NCBI GenBank assembly: GCA_016617855.1
Contig: JAECUM010093571.1
Coordinates: 1-64,000 of the forward strand
Reading direction: 5' to 3'
DNA from: Megalonaias nervosa
Taxonomy: Eukaryota > Mollusca > Bivalvia > Unionida > Unionidae
Length of the DNA stretch: 64,000 bases
Both the position numbers and the translations under genes were made by a program. Positions 23,395-33,054 of the stretch are shown piece after piece (the stretch's first letter is position 1; the number at the start of each line of letters is the position of its first letter). A model generated the notes under the pieces. The model searched no databases, was not told the origin of the DNA, and saw only the letters and a list, made by a program, of their open reading frames with translations.

Positions 23395-23545
23395 GTTTAG
23401 CACTGGGGCATCATGCCGCAGACATGTAGTATGTTGTCCCACCCAGACACATTTTCCTGACACCAGGCCGACCAGTCATAACACTAAGCTCTTAATGCTG
23501 AGCGCCAAGCAAGGCAGCTTTAGTACCATTTTTAAAAATCTTGGG
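23395..23545. repeat. Possible dispersed repeat fragment
   Basis: This GC-richer segment with TTGTCCCACCCAGACAC, GGCCGACCAGTCAT and TGCTGAGCGCCAAGC differs sharply from its AT-rich surroundings. It resembles a repeat I remember as common in bivalve genomes. The attribution rests on recall only. Confidence 0.3.
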
Positions 23546-24922
23546 GAATTATATGTAGTGTAACTCGTATGTTCACGTAACATTTCATGCAATAACATCG
23601 TCTCAATGTTCCAATGTTATAATTTGAGTCCGTTAAGATCGCTTGTTTTCATACAGATTTTCTTTGGACAACGTCTGTTGGCAGAATCATTTTTTGTCTC
23701 TACTGTTAATACATGTAACAATAAGTCTTTAAAATTAAACGTATTGTTATATTGACAATACTATTAGGGATCAAGAATGATTAGATTAAGAGCTTTTCCA
23801 TATGTATGCGATAGCAAAACGTTTTCTCTTAAGAAGTACCCCCAATAAAGATGTGATTGGTATGTGCAGCATATTTAATTGAAAACTTTACCTGATGTTG
23901 CTCATGAGTTAGTATGCACTTATCATAATTGTATGATGTACCTAGTTATAAATATTTAGTCTTGATAGTGTTTGTGGCCTTTGGCCATAATTCATAGAAA
24001 GTAAGGGTTATTTTTGTTTGCCGTGCACTATATAGCTAATATTTGCATATGATTGTAAAGTACGTACTAAGATAATTATTACTTGTTGGTATGGACTAAA
24101 AATTTGATTTAGCTTCAACACATTAATTTTTCTTCTGGTATTCCTGGTCTGCATGATATTTACGATGTTCTTTACTCAAATTTAAGTGAGATGCATGTCC
24201 TTGTTTACAACTTATATGTTCTGGAAATGAACTTTCGACTTACAGCATAGTCCACATTTTGTGTATTAGGTTTTATATTAAGGGTGTTTAAGTCAGAATT
24301 ATATATTACTATCTTAAAGTCTCGGTTGGATTTAATTTGAGAGAATTTATTTAATTAAATTACCCCTCGGAATTACAATGTATCCTTTAATACTTTCGGA
24401 CTAGATCTTTACTTTATGGTTATTATGGATTCATTTAGAGACATTTTGATTATCTGATTGTGATACACGAAGACTGTTGCACATCAATACTACTCCAGGC
24501 TATTGATACCAAATCACACTCATGATTGTAATTCATTAGGAACGCCACTAGTATTATCCATTCTTTTGTAATTGTACTATAACATTTAGGACTATCTGGG
24601 ATTTATTTGACAATATTGTAATTTCTATTTAAATGATCAATTTACGTCATCGGGATATGCATTGTTTATAAAAGTTTATAAACTGTGTCGGTTTCCTCTC
24701 TTTTATGCTATTGTTTGTAAGACGATAGAGTTGTAACCACCCGATGTTACTCGTAAGTAATTTGAGCTTATCATACTTATACTATTAAAATTAAATCCTT
24801 GGAACATTTAATTAACGCGGTTTTTGTCTTTGAGGCTGTTCCATTCATTCTCGTTGCAACCTCCATGAAAATTTAGCCCACACGCGAGCGTTGCATGTTC
24901 ATTTTCCTTATAATTTTATCCT

Positions 24923-24933
24923 GGGGGGGGGGG
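24923..24933. repeat. G11 homopolymer
   Basis: Eleven consecutive G bases. Another G8 run lies near 59711. Confidence 0.9.
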
Positions 24934-25784
24934 TCTTGCACACACGTGACATGAGTGATTCAGTCATTGGGGTAGAGTCTCGTACGGATGTCAAAGTGGT
25001 TCCACAAAAAGGCCAAACTCCATTCGTTGATACTACTTGAGTAAACAATATCTACTCTGCAGCGATTATGGCACATAAAATCTCGCAGGGAGTGCACTAT
25101 GACAGGCAAGAATAGGATATCGATCAATACATACCGCTAGCACACCCATGGAAATGAACGAATGCAACGGCAATCAGCTGATGAATTGTCTACCAGTTCT
25201 TGGTCTTTTCTTTTGACTTTGTAAATCCGCGCTGTGATTTTATATCTCTCACAGCACAATCTCAAACTCAGCGGCACTGATTATATTATCCTTGATTTCT
25301 ATCGGAGTAAAATTTACTGATCGTATTGAGGATGCTCAGTGCGGCTGCTTACCATTGGAAATAGACGCGTACCCGTGCATGTAGTCGCATCGAAATTAAT
25401 TTGCTATCCCAACCAGAAATGCAGTTCACCATAAATATAGTGGTTGTGATTACAGTCACACTAAGACGAACAGTTTCCGCAGTAGCAAGACTGCAAGTAG
25501 CATCTTCGACCAAACACGCGCGTTTATATTTCACGATCTGTGAAGTTCAATTGGTAATTTCGTTTAACAGCAATTCTTCAACTTCGATTATGATTTCACG
25601 TCAGTAAGACTGTGCATCAGTCATAGTTCTTCTATTAATACTAGAATCACGTATTTAATTGTACGACAGTCAGAACTTGCACAATTGTCAAGAAGTTAAA
25701 AAAAATGATGTGTTTCTGGCAGTTAAACGTTCTGGTGGTCTGATATTACAGAGAGATTACGGTAGCACCATTAACATCTAATGA

Positions 25785-26174
25785 TTATTTTTGCCAAACA
25801 CGTCTTACCAGAAAAAGTGCGTCTTTGTTGAATAACAGTAGAGATTGTTTTGGTCTATGCGGAGTCAATGCTGATTTGCAATATTCATCTCTAAATATAA
25901 CCGGTGTGGATACCTCGGTGAATGTCACTTCGCTATTGTATAAAAGATCTCCGAGAGGTTTTACATATGCTGATGGGGACAACTTTTGTGAGTTTGCCTG
26001 GGCAATGATTCCAAGCTGACCTCGAGCTGCTTTTGGTACAGCAGGGTAATTCAAATTTGCAAATTCCATTTGGCATTCAGAAAAGTATTTAAGGTTCATA
26101 CAAGGGTTCGGTAACATCAATTTGATGCAGATATTAATCGAGAGGTAACATGAAATAGGCATCGATGTTAGCAT
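25785..26174 (-). CDS. Unknown 129-aa ORF at the left side of the second element
   Basis: An uninterrupted ORF whose second half (from about residue 38) looks protein-like: ANLNYPAVPKAARGQLGI, KLSPSAYVKPLGDLLYN, FTEVSTPVIFRDEY and PKQSLLLFNKDALFLVRRVW. The first 35 residues look like random upstream sequence, so the true start may be the internal Met near residue 36. It may be a virion or accessory protein, but I recognise no family. Confidence 0.45.
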   Translation of the reverse strand: MLTSMPISCYLSINICIKLMLPNPCMNLKYFSECQMEFANLNYPAVPKAARGQLGIIAQANSQKLSPSAYVKPLGDLLYNSEVTFTEVSTPVIFRDEYCKSALTPHRPKQSLLLFNKDALFLVRRVWQK

Positions 26175-26511
26175 CCTGGCCTAAAATCTGCGGTAGCTTC
26201 CGCAAGCTCATCAACGCTGTCAGATTCCATTACGTATATAATAATGATAAAATATAGTCTTAAACAGAGATTCTTCTGGAAAATATAACTTTGAGAGCTT
26301 GGAAGTGAATTTCCACTCCGGTCACCTATTGTTTTGATAAGGCAACTTAATAAAAATACAATGACCGATGTTCAAAAATACAGATGCAATGAAGTACGCA
26401 TGTGGCAAACTAAAATAAAATGAAAAATATCGTTGACAATTAAACGGTAAGAGCAAAAAATAACGCGGGTGCGTGGTTGTCACTGATATAATTGTCTATT
26501 CAGTTTCTGCT

Positions 26512-26835
26512 GTCATCGCTGGGACTGGCGTGATATTATCCACGATAACAATGACCGCGCCTGTAGTTGTAACAATCATCGTTTCAGCCGCAACAACTAT
26601 CACGTATTTTTAATATTATCACAAAGAAATAGCTACATTCGCGAGCACAAAATTACACGAGTATACGGTAAAATTACATATAGCAACGACAGAGTATTCC
26701 AAACTATCATCGTTGATTTCGTCGTATATCAATGATGGTAAAATATCCGATGAAGAATTCAAAACAATGAAAACATGCAATGAAGTATTTGATGAAACAA
26801 TAACTGAGCATGATCAAACTACTGATTTAACATAA
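26512..26835 (+). pseudogene. Small membrane protein with C-terminal helix
   Basis: The frame begins with a strongly hydrophobic run, VIAGTGVILSTITMTAPVVV then TIIVSAATTITYF (a likely membrane span), is broken by one TAA, and continues as IATFASTKLHEYTVKL, KLSSLISSYINDGKISDEEF and NEVFDETITEHDQ. The NDGKISDEEF stretch resembles a short helical membrane protein I remember from arthropod and cnidarian mobile elements. The stop and the lack of a clear ATG make it a pseudogene. It probably served as a virion membrane protein. Other frames here have many stops. Confidence 0.5.
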
Positions 26836-26896
26836 TAACAATAATACTAATGTCATCGAACGAACTGCTGCAACAAATAGTCAACAATACACCACG

Positions 26897-27298
26897 ATGA
26901 TATCAGCGAGTTCAACCAATCCTGAATTCAGCGTGGTTTTCCCAACTGCAATTCCAGCAAAGGAAATAGCACTAGCACAATTGCGAGTTCATTATAGTTG
27001 GCCCAACATCAGATCAAAATCATTCGGTGGTCTACCCGCAAACAACTCGCTGGTATTTGCAAAGTAAAACAAACCTGATGGAACACCAGATTGGCAAGTT
27101 GTTAGTATACCTACAGGCAGTTATCAAATAGAACAGATGAATGAAGAATTTCCACGCAGAATCAAAACGATCCCTGGCAAAGAATCCAAGATAGCTATCA
27201 CTGCTCAGGAACCAAAGCTATCTGCGGCAATTGAAATATATTCTCCAGATTATGCCGTAGACTTATATCAGTCATCGATTAGAACTGTATTAGGTTGA
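26897..27298 (+). pseudogene. Virion-like ORF (unknown family), one internal stop
   Basis: From an ATG at 26897 one frame runs 133 codons with a single TAA near 27065. It contains TNPEFSVVFPTAIPAKEIAL, RVHYSWPNIRSKSFGG, VSIPTGSYQIEQMNEEF and DYAVDLYQSSIRTVLG. The pattern of a beta-strand-rich N-terminus followed by PxGSYxIxxMN and a short C-terminal hydrophobic motif resembles receptor-binding or minor virion proteins of polinton-like elements. A second frame (ATG at 26852) overlaps its start but ends quickly. Function unproven. Confidence 0.45.
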
Positions 27299-27466
27299 CA
27301 TGAGATTTGAGCGGTGTATCAAGCACCACCAGAACCGACCCGGAATGAATTTCTTACCAACTAGCGAAGATTTATAAAACTGCCCGAGTACAGAAAAATG
27401 AATCCATGGACCGTTAATAATTACCAGCTGCATATATCGAAGGAAATATTATTTCTTCGACTGTCT

Positions 27467-27796
27467 CTACATTGTGGATACAACTGACCTAGGAGAATTA
27501 TAATTATAACCGGTATAAACAAGTTTGCCATTTTGACTTTGTGTAATAATGCTCAAATTATTTAAAGCCTTAACTTTTTGATTTGAGTTAATATGATCGA
27601 TTACAAGTCTGTCCTCGATGACTCCATTAAAAACATTTGAATACAAATCTATGACAAAAATAATTTCTCCCCCAGCACCAACCGTGAGATAACCAGTATT
27701 TGTGACAAAACCGACTGGTTTGTTTCATCGACAGATCCTGATTACACCATCGGGAGATGCCTCATATTTCTTGATGATGGGGTGTTTCACAAACAT
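27467..27796 (-). pseudogene. HNH endonuclease, NUMOD4/homing type
   Basis: From ATG 27796 to TAG 27467 the frame has 109 codons with one internal TGA near 27730. It starts MFVKHPIIKKYEASPDGVIR, an N-terminal NUMOD4-like beta motif, continues NKPVGFVTNTGYLTV, and has the nuclease core DRLVIDHINSNQKVKALNNL followed by SIITQSQN. DHIN and NL-x2-ITQS-QN correspond to the conserved His-Asn cluster of HNH homing endonucleases from phages and large DNA viruses. Homing endonucleases cut DNA to copy themselves or an associated element. The first HNH His (normally in a HRLV motif) is Asp here (DRLV), so activity would be lost. Confidence 0.6.
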
Positions 27797-27884
27797 TTAT
27801 CTAAAAATATTATTTGTCTAAATTTTTATTTAGAAAATCTGGTGAGATAGTCTTCTGCGATTCTTATGGGAGACTCGACATTAT

Positions 27885-28109
27885 TTAATCATAATATCGT
27901 TTCAGCTCCCTGTATTTTTTGCCACAACAACGCACACACAACTGGGTTTTTCCTTGTACACCAACACCACACCGTAAGCACGGTTTTAGTCCTAGTCTTC
28001 CACGTCGAAAACTTTGCATATAATAACCACAAAATTCATATACGCAGGATTTAATACAATGAAGTGAAATTCCAATCATAAGCCAACAGCATTTATTATT
28101 TGCCTGCAT
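27885..28109 (-). CDS. Small Cys-rich ORF (possible zinc ribbon)
   Basis: 74 codons with PCLRCGVGVQGKTQLCVRCC, two C-x2-C pairs spaced like a zinc ribbon, and a Lys/Arg/Tyr-rich end. It lies convergent to the neighbouring plus-strand ORF. Small zinc proteins are common in viral elements. No family is assigned. Confidence 0.35.
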   Translation of the reverse strand: MQANNKCCWLMIGISLHCIKSCVYEFCGYYMQSFRRGRLGLKPCLRCGVGVQGKTQLCVRCCGKKYRELKRYYD

Positions 28110-28160
28110 TATACATATGTTTAAAGTTTAATTAAATACATATTTTGGCCTAATTATAAT

Positions 28161-28646
28161 ATGGAGACGTTTACGAGATTGTCTATAATTAAACCCTGCA
28201 GAGCCAGATTTGATCTTGACAAACTGTCAAAACCTAAATTTAGTTTTCCAATGCAAGATTTGGCGCTGATGAACGACGATATAACTGATCGTATCCATGA
28301 AACATAGAAGGAATTTCGCGACGTGGGTGCGGCTCATACGTGGACAACATTCAGAATAAAAAATACCGTCGATGTTAGAATGAATAACAAGCGAGCAGCA
28401 GAGATTATTAACTACCTCGATGATCAGAGATATATTATTGTAATACAATTTATTACGCAGACAGACGACGGTGTTTGGATTATCCGTGACAAACGTGACT
28501 CTGTCCGCGTAACCGTTGGAAGTAGCATCGTCACATTGAATAAAAATTCCAAACCAGGAACGTTGACTGCTATTGACAAACCATATTATGAACGAGCATA
28601 TCTTGTGACCGCTGTTGTTTATGCGCTGTATCCGCGTAATGTATAG
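28161..28646 (+). pseudogene. Unknown 161-codon ORF upstream of the polymerase-like gene
   Basis: ATG at 28161 opens a frame with one TAG near 28304. It includes FDLDKLSKPKFSFPMQDL, AHTWTTFRIKNTVDVRMNN, IVIQFITQTDDGVWIIRDK and ERAYLVTAVVYALYPRNV. The next frame starts three bases after its stop, so it may be the N-terminal domain of the following gene separated by a frameshift. No domain recognised. Confidence 0.45.
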
Positions 28647-28648
28647 GC

Positions 28649-30085
28649 CCGACTGTTAATGATCTTAAACGTATACAATTTTCAGCGTTGAATTGTGTAG
28701 CTGAACGAGTTACTGAACAGTTTACAAATGTTATACGTGGAAGCGGTCTAACGGATTTGCGACGTCAACAAATAAATACGTGGGCAGAAAATGTGAAAGA
28801 AACCGGAGCGTCTATCAGCGACGTTGCTGAGTTAGAGAAAATATTGAGGTTCCCAATAACGGTAAAGACACTAACCGGAGAGACCTTATCCAAACCGAAA
28901 TATAAAAAATGGAGCCTCTATAACGATTATTGATCATATCTCGCATGCATGGACATCCGCTGTGATGATATTTCCACGAGAAAGAACAGTTAAATTTTAC
29001 GACGGCGTTATATTTGATTTTATCAACGATATAAACATGAACGATCCTGTATATGTGTGGTTATTTGAAAATACCGAACATGGATACTACGATCAGTTTG
29101 TACGACCTAACGGTGATACTTATCGTGCAGAATCACTCCCGGAAGAATTGAGCATTCTTGCACGACGACTCTACTACGACAACGTCGTTGACGATGTCAG
29201 AGTTGGACAATTGATCAGTAATTGTTTTACAGTTCCTTCAGTCGCTGCCCACACTGCTCAGGAAATCAATTCATGGAATTTCTTGAAGATATCCAACGCA
29301 GTTGTGTCGAGTACGGACACGGCGGATTATGGAATACTCGATACGACTACGATGACATTATATCCGTTGACATGGTTGCATGTTGTTTTTGAAGTGTTCT
29401 TGGGCGTGGAGAATGTTCTGAGTATTTTAAACGATTCGGACATCCGACACACGAGATGACCAACGTGGCAATAAATGGACCTCTGCCTGAGTTTGACTTA
29501 CTGGATTTGCTTGTATACAATCATTCGAGTTTGCACGGGATCTCCATCCGATTGTTTATGCGTGGTTTAGAAGACATTTTCAGAAAAAATTATATCATAT
29601 CGTCCGGAGAAACAAGTGTGGCTGCCAGAACCAGATAAGTTTGATGCAGAAAGCGATGTCAGAGAAAAATGTCCTAATCTTGATGAGGATAAAATAACTG
29701 AACTTGCTAAGAATGTATCTAAATACAGAAGAGAAAATAATGAAAAAGTTGCAAAAGATCTCGGCCGAAAAATAATTGGTAAGTTTACTTAGGGTGGTTC
29801 ATGTGATCATAAGCGACATTGCACAAGATTGATCATCGACGACGCTGAACTGATTTTATAATCGCTGATACAACAAGCAAAGACACATTTATAAGTCGGA
29901 GTAAGGCTTGGTCATCGGAATGTACTAAATTAGGTACAATTGTAAGCTATATTGATAGTGAGTCACCGCAGTTTACTCATTTAAGATCTTCGATGCTCGC
30001 GTACGTTTCGATAAATGTATTATCGATGATAAACAGGTTTCCGTTGACCTTGGTTAGAGTAGCCCACGGATTCGTTTTATATAAA
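28649..30085 (+). pseudogene. Polymerase-like protein (probable protein-primed PolB relative), broken
   Basis: Frames in order: TWAENVKETGASISDVAELE (28780-28850), FPRERTVKFYDGVIFDF and WLFENTEHGYYDQFVRPNG (28970-29120), then in a second frame SCVEYGHGGLWNTRYDYDD, SVDMVACC (about 29361-29390) and RFGHPTHEMTNVAINGPLP (29434-29490), and finally QFTHLRSSMLAYVSINVLS (29969-30030) followed by VRVA just before the expected motif C. The Asp before a Cys/Tyr-Pro position and the later TH-x-R-x-S helix fit palm motifs A and B of a divergent family B polymerase; the motif C Asp residues appear mutated. Frame changes near 29260 and 29460 and a stretch with many stops (29790-29960) break it. The polymerase assignment is an inference from these motifs and its neighbour helicase. 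Confidence 0.5.
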
Positions 30086-30095
30086 TAAAAAATAT

Positions 30096-31541
30096 TTGGA
30101 TGTGATAGCGCCTCTTCTTGGCAATGGCGAATTCCAATCATTGAGAATAAAACAAGAAAATATACTTGAATATTCTGAATCTGCTGACGTTAAAATCAAG
30201 GAAATATATTACAAGAATAACAATCAAACATGGAAATTATCATCACCGTCCGTATATGATCCTATACATTTATCTGAATGGACCTGGAGGTTCTGGTAAA
30301 AGAACGCGTGCGAATGAGTTTCTTTGACAAAAATTAGACATGATCGTGCTAACGCCCACACACAGACTCACCAGAGAAATTAACGAACGAGGGGTGAAAT
30401 CTCAAACCTATTATAGCTTTTTCCGATGGCGCGGAGACGCATGGACGCCATCACAAACGGGTGAAAAATACATTCCTTAGATTATTATCTTTGACGAAAT
30501 TTCTACAGTGTAGCTGGAAGTATAAAAAATGTTTCTTTATTGGCAATTATTGAAGAATACTGCTGTGATAATGTGTGGCTATCATGGTCAACCACCACCG
30601 TTTGTTGGACCATCTCCGCAGGCATGGTTTAAAACGTTTGTGGATTATTACGAAGAACTAATTGATGATCTTAGAGGTATTGATGAACCCCTGAAAGAAT
30701 TTAAAAAGGTAATCAGACTACAGCCGGACAAAATACAATGAGATAATGCGCGGAATAATTCCAGAGACTACGATGAATGATTTTTGAAATTTGTGTAGAC
30801 CAAATGATTCGACAGTTGCAAGTAGAAAGATAGTTCATGATACACTTCAAAAACAATTAATTATCTTACATAAAGAAACATTTTCAAATCTACCTGTACC
30901 ATTGTATTACCGCCCAGCAGATACACGACGACAGAATATTGAAGTTGAGATTCCAGGAACTGATGAAAAACAAAATGTTGTGTTAAATGATCTTTTTTTT
31001 GGTTGTTGTTGATATTGTTGAGAGCGCGTTGAGCATGGAAGAATCACCGTGGACGTTAGGATCCGCTATAACGATTCACTCATCGCAGGGATTAACTATC
31101 TCGGATACAAATATTTGGATTATCGGCGATCGGATAGAATGGAGAAATTTAGTTTATCTCGTGGTGTCTCGAGTCAGAAGGATATCTCAGCTGCAGAGGG
31201 CTGTTATAGACCTCACAGAAAATAATAAGCAAACTACTAGCGACACCAATGATGTAGTAAGAAAAAAATTATTTGGTTATAAACAATGGGACAAAAAAAA
31301 AAATACACGCGAGTTTGATCTCGACGTTGAATTTATCATGACACTGAAACAACAACAGAATAATCATTGTGCAAGTTGTAACTGTAATATATTGTGGCAG
31401 TATTCGAGTAACATTCCAAGACAGTTTACCTTGGATAGAATTAATAGTAGTCTTGGTGAAACACGCGAGAATTTAATGATGACCTGTCTTGAGTGTAATC
31501 GACGTAGGGGTGCTGGCCCTGGAGCCAGTTTACATAAGTGA
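30096..31541 (+). pseudogene. Superfamily 1 helicase with C-terminal HNH nuclease domain
   Basis: Helicase motifs: NGPGGSGK (Walker A, 30277-30300), VLTPTHRL (Ia), IIIFDEIS (II, 30481-30504), HGQPPPF (III, about 30582-30603), and AITIHSSQGLTI with NLVYLVVSRVRRISQLQR (V and VI, 31060-31200). From about 31,290 an HNH-type domain follows in the same frame: FIMTLKQQQNNHCASC, QFTLDRINSSLGETREN and MTCLECNRRRG. The helicase would unwind DNA during replication; the nuclease could nick or process ends. The order and the HSSQGLTI/SRV motifs suit Pif1/RecD-like SF1 enzymes. Frame changes near 30270 and 30770, stops near 30325, 30480 and 30510, and a Tyr in place of the motif III Asp (CGYHGQ) mark decay. 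Its last 12 bases overlap the convergent integrase gene. Confidence 0.78.
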
Positions 31542-32513
31542 ACGCGGAGGAAATTGTGTGCCTTCAGGAATTACTTGTAATTGTTCACCTAAAAATCCAC
31601 GCTGCGGAGCAGTTGAATGCAGTCTGTAGATTGCAGGTCTTTTCGTGGAGCTAACCGCGCAGGAAATATTATATGTAGTCACACTCCAGATAGGATCAGT
31701 TGCTCTTTCTTTATCCCCTTCAAGTTCGACAGGTTCATATAAATATTTTACAGTCTCATTACCTAGCACTGGTTGTTTTGAAAAGTCACGTCGTCTTACA
31801 GGTATATGTTTTGTTGCGATTGCATTGGTATACTTCATGGCAGTCGCACGAGTAATTTCATTATTTAACGCAGTTATCACACTTGGTAATCTTGCAACCC
31901 ATTTGCGAGATCTCAAGTCTGCCTGACCTATTTCATTCGCATACTTATATCCAAGTACCCGCTCACCAAGTGTTCGATTAAATCAACAATTGCCTGATCA
32001 CTATGAATTGCGGTATGTCCTCGTCTAATTGCAACATTATGTTGCTTCATCAACGATGATAATGCACAAAGAAATTCTTTGCCAGGATCAACCTGTAGCA
32101 GTCGTGGCCATCGTAGACCACATTGTGGTCCGGATCCTCGTTGATAAATTCGTTAAAACGCACAATTAAGCTTCAGTTCCAGTTTTTGTTGATAACGGTT
32201 CTGCTTCTTTGTATCTACTGGCAACGTCAACGACAGTTAACGCGTATTTTTATGTTCGTGATTGACGTCTGCCAATTTTAATAGTGTCATGTGGTAAAAG
32301 CAAAATATCTGCTTCATGAACTTCATTGGGAACGCTGACATCAAAATGCGCGTACTGAATTTTTTTAGGTGGACGTAAATAAATCTGCCATATTGCCTGT
32401 AGTGCTAACCAATTTGCAGCAACAACACGTGTGACATTTGCTGCTTCATCAAGTTTATTAATCGCCGCTTTACCCCTCCAATATCCTCTTGGGCTATAAC
32501 AAACTGAATCCAT
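31530..32513 (-). pseudogene. DDE integrase of the second element, broken
   Basis: Starts MDSVCYSPRGYWRGKAAINK at 32513, a helical N-terminal domain, then AIWQIYLRPPKKIQYAHFDV and VHEADILLLPHD (first catalytic Asp), KYALTVVDVASRYKEAEPL in a shifted frame (about 32230-32180), LLQVDPGKEF (second Asp, about 32071-32101), NRTLGERV, and a C-terminal frame (31916-31530) with RKWVARLPSVITALNNEI and DPIWSVTTYNI. The order matches rve-type integrases. The third acidic position reads Asp instead of Glu before the NRTL segment. At least four stops or shifts lie between 31917 and 32270. Unlike the first element's integrase it has no chromodomain and shares little sequence with it. It would have inserted the element into host DNA. 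Confidence 0.75.
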
Positions 32514-32587
32514 TATAATAACAATCGGATGATTAATTACCGGCCCCTAATACTAGTTTACCTTTCATCGCAGATTTTAATAGGAAG

Positions 32588-33041
32588 CTAGCAAGTTTTT
32601 CTCTGAGATATTTTTTTTTTTATGGAATTCAACGCGTGAATTAACTTCACATCTGCGAGGTGCCCTTGTTGTAAATCTTTACTTGCATACCCAACATCAT
32701 GAATGTGACACGCTTGATCAATTGCATTTATCGGATACTCTCCAGGGTTTGGTTGATATTGGTTATCGAGTCTGATATCATGTCGTCTTCCAGGACCACA
32801 ATAATTATATCCAGGCAGATGTTTCTCACCAGGGTATTTAACCCATGGAGTTCCTGGTAATTTTTCCAACGACGTAGCAATATCACCACCTGTCTTCGTG
32901 CTCGACGAAACAAAATTTGTATATTTTTGTACCACATCGTACACACTTACCTGTAAGTGCGTGCTTGCTATTTTTTGTTATTGTTGTTGTTAATCCAGTG
33001 GTGGACGTTGGTGCTCTACATCGGAAACAATATAGATCCAT
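32588..33041 (-). pseudogene. Zinc ribbon plus parvovirus-VP1-type phospholipase A2
   Basis: From ATG 33041 the first frame gives MDLYCFRCRAPTST, a Lys/Asn-rich link and GKCVRCGTKIYKF: a C-x2-C...C-x2-C ribbon like DUF5679. Near 32910 the frame shifts, and the second frame continues TGGDIATSLEKLPG, then HLPGYNYCGPG (calcium-binding loop, 32789-32809), NAIDQACHIHDVGYAS (His-Asp catalytic helix, 32687-32710) and LADVKLIHALNSIKKK. The loop and HD pair are intact. In parvoviruses this domain, carried on the capsid protein VP1, cleaves membrane phospholipids to let the particle leave the endosome. The gene lies head-to-head with the ATPase; the two ATGs overlap in a CATG at 33039-33042. Only one frameshift was seen. 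Confidence 0.8.
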
Positions 33042-33054
33042 GCTATTTATTACT

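Larger units (their letters stand above)
21421..25784. other. Unassigned AT-rich DNA
   Basis: No coding signal. Only a short possible dispersed repeat (23395-23545) and a G11 run (24923-24933) stand out. The left end of the second virus-like element may lie in the last few hundred bases (two overlapping small ORFs at 25349-25607 are unassigned). Confidence 0.35.
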
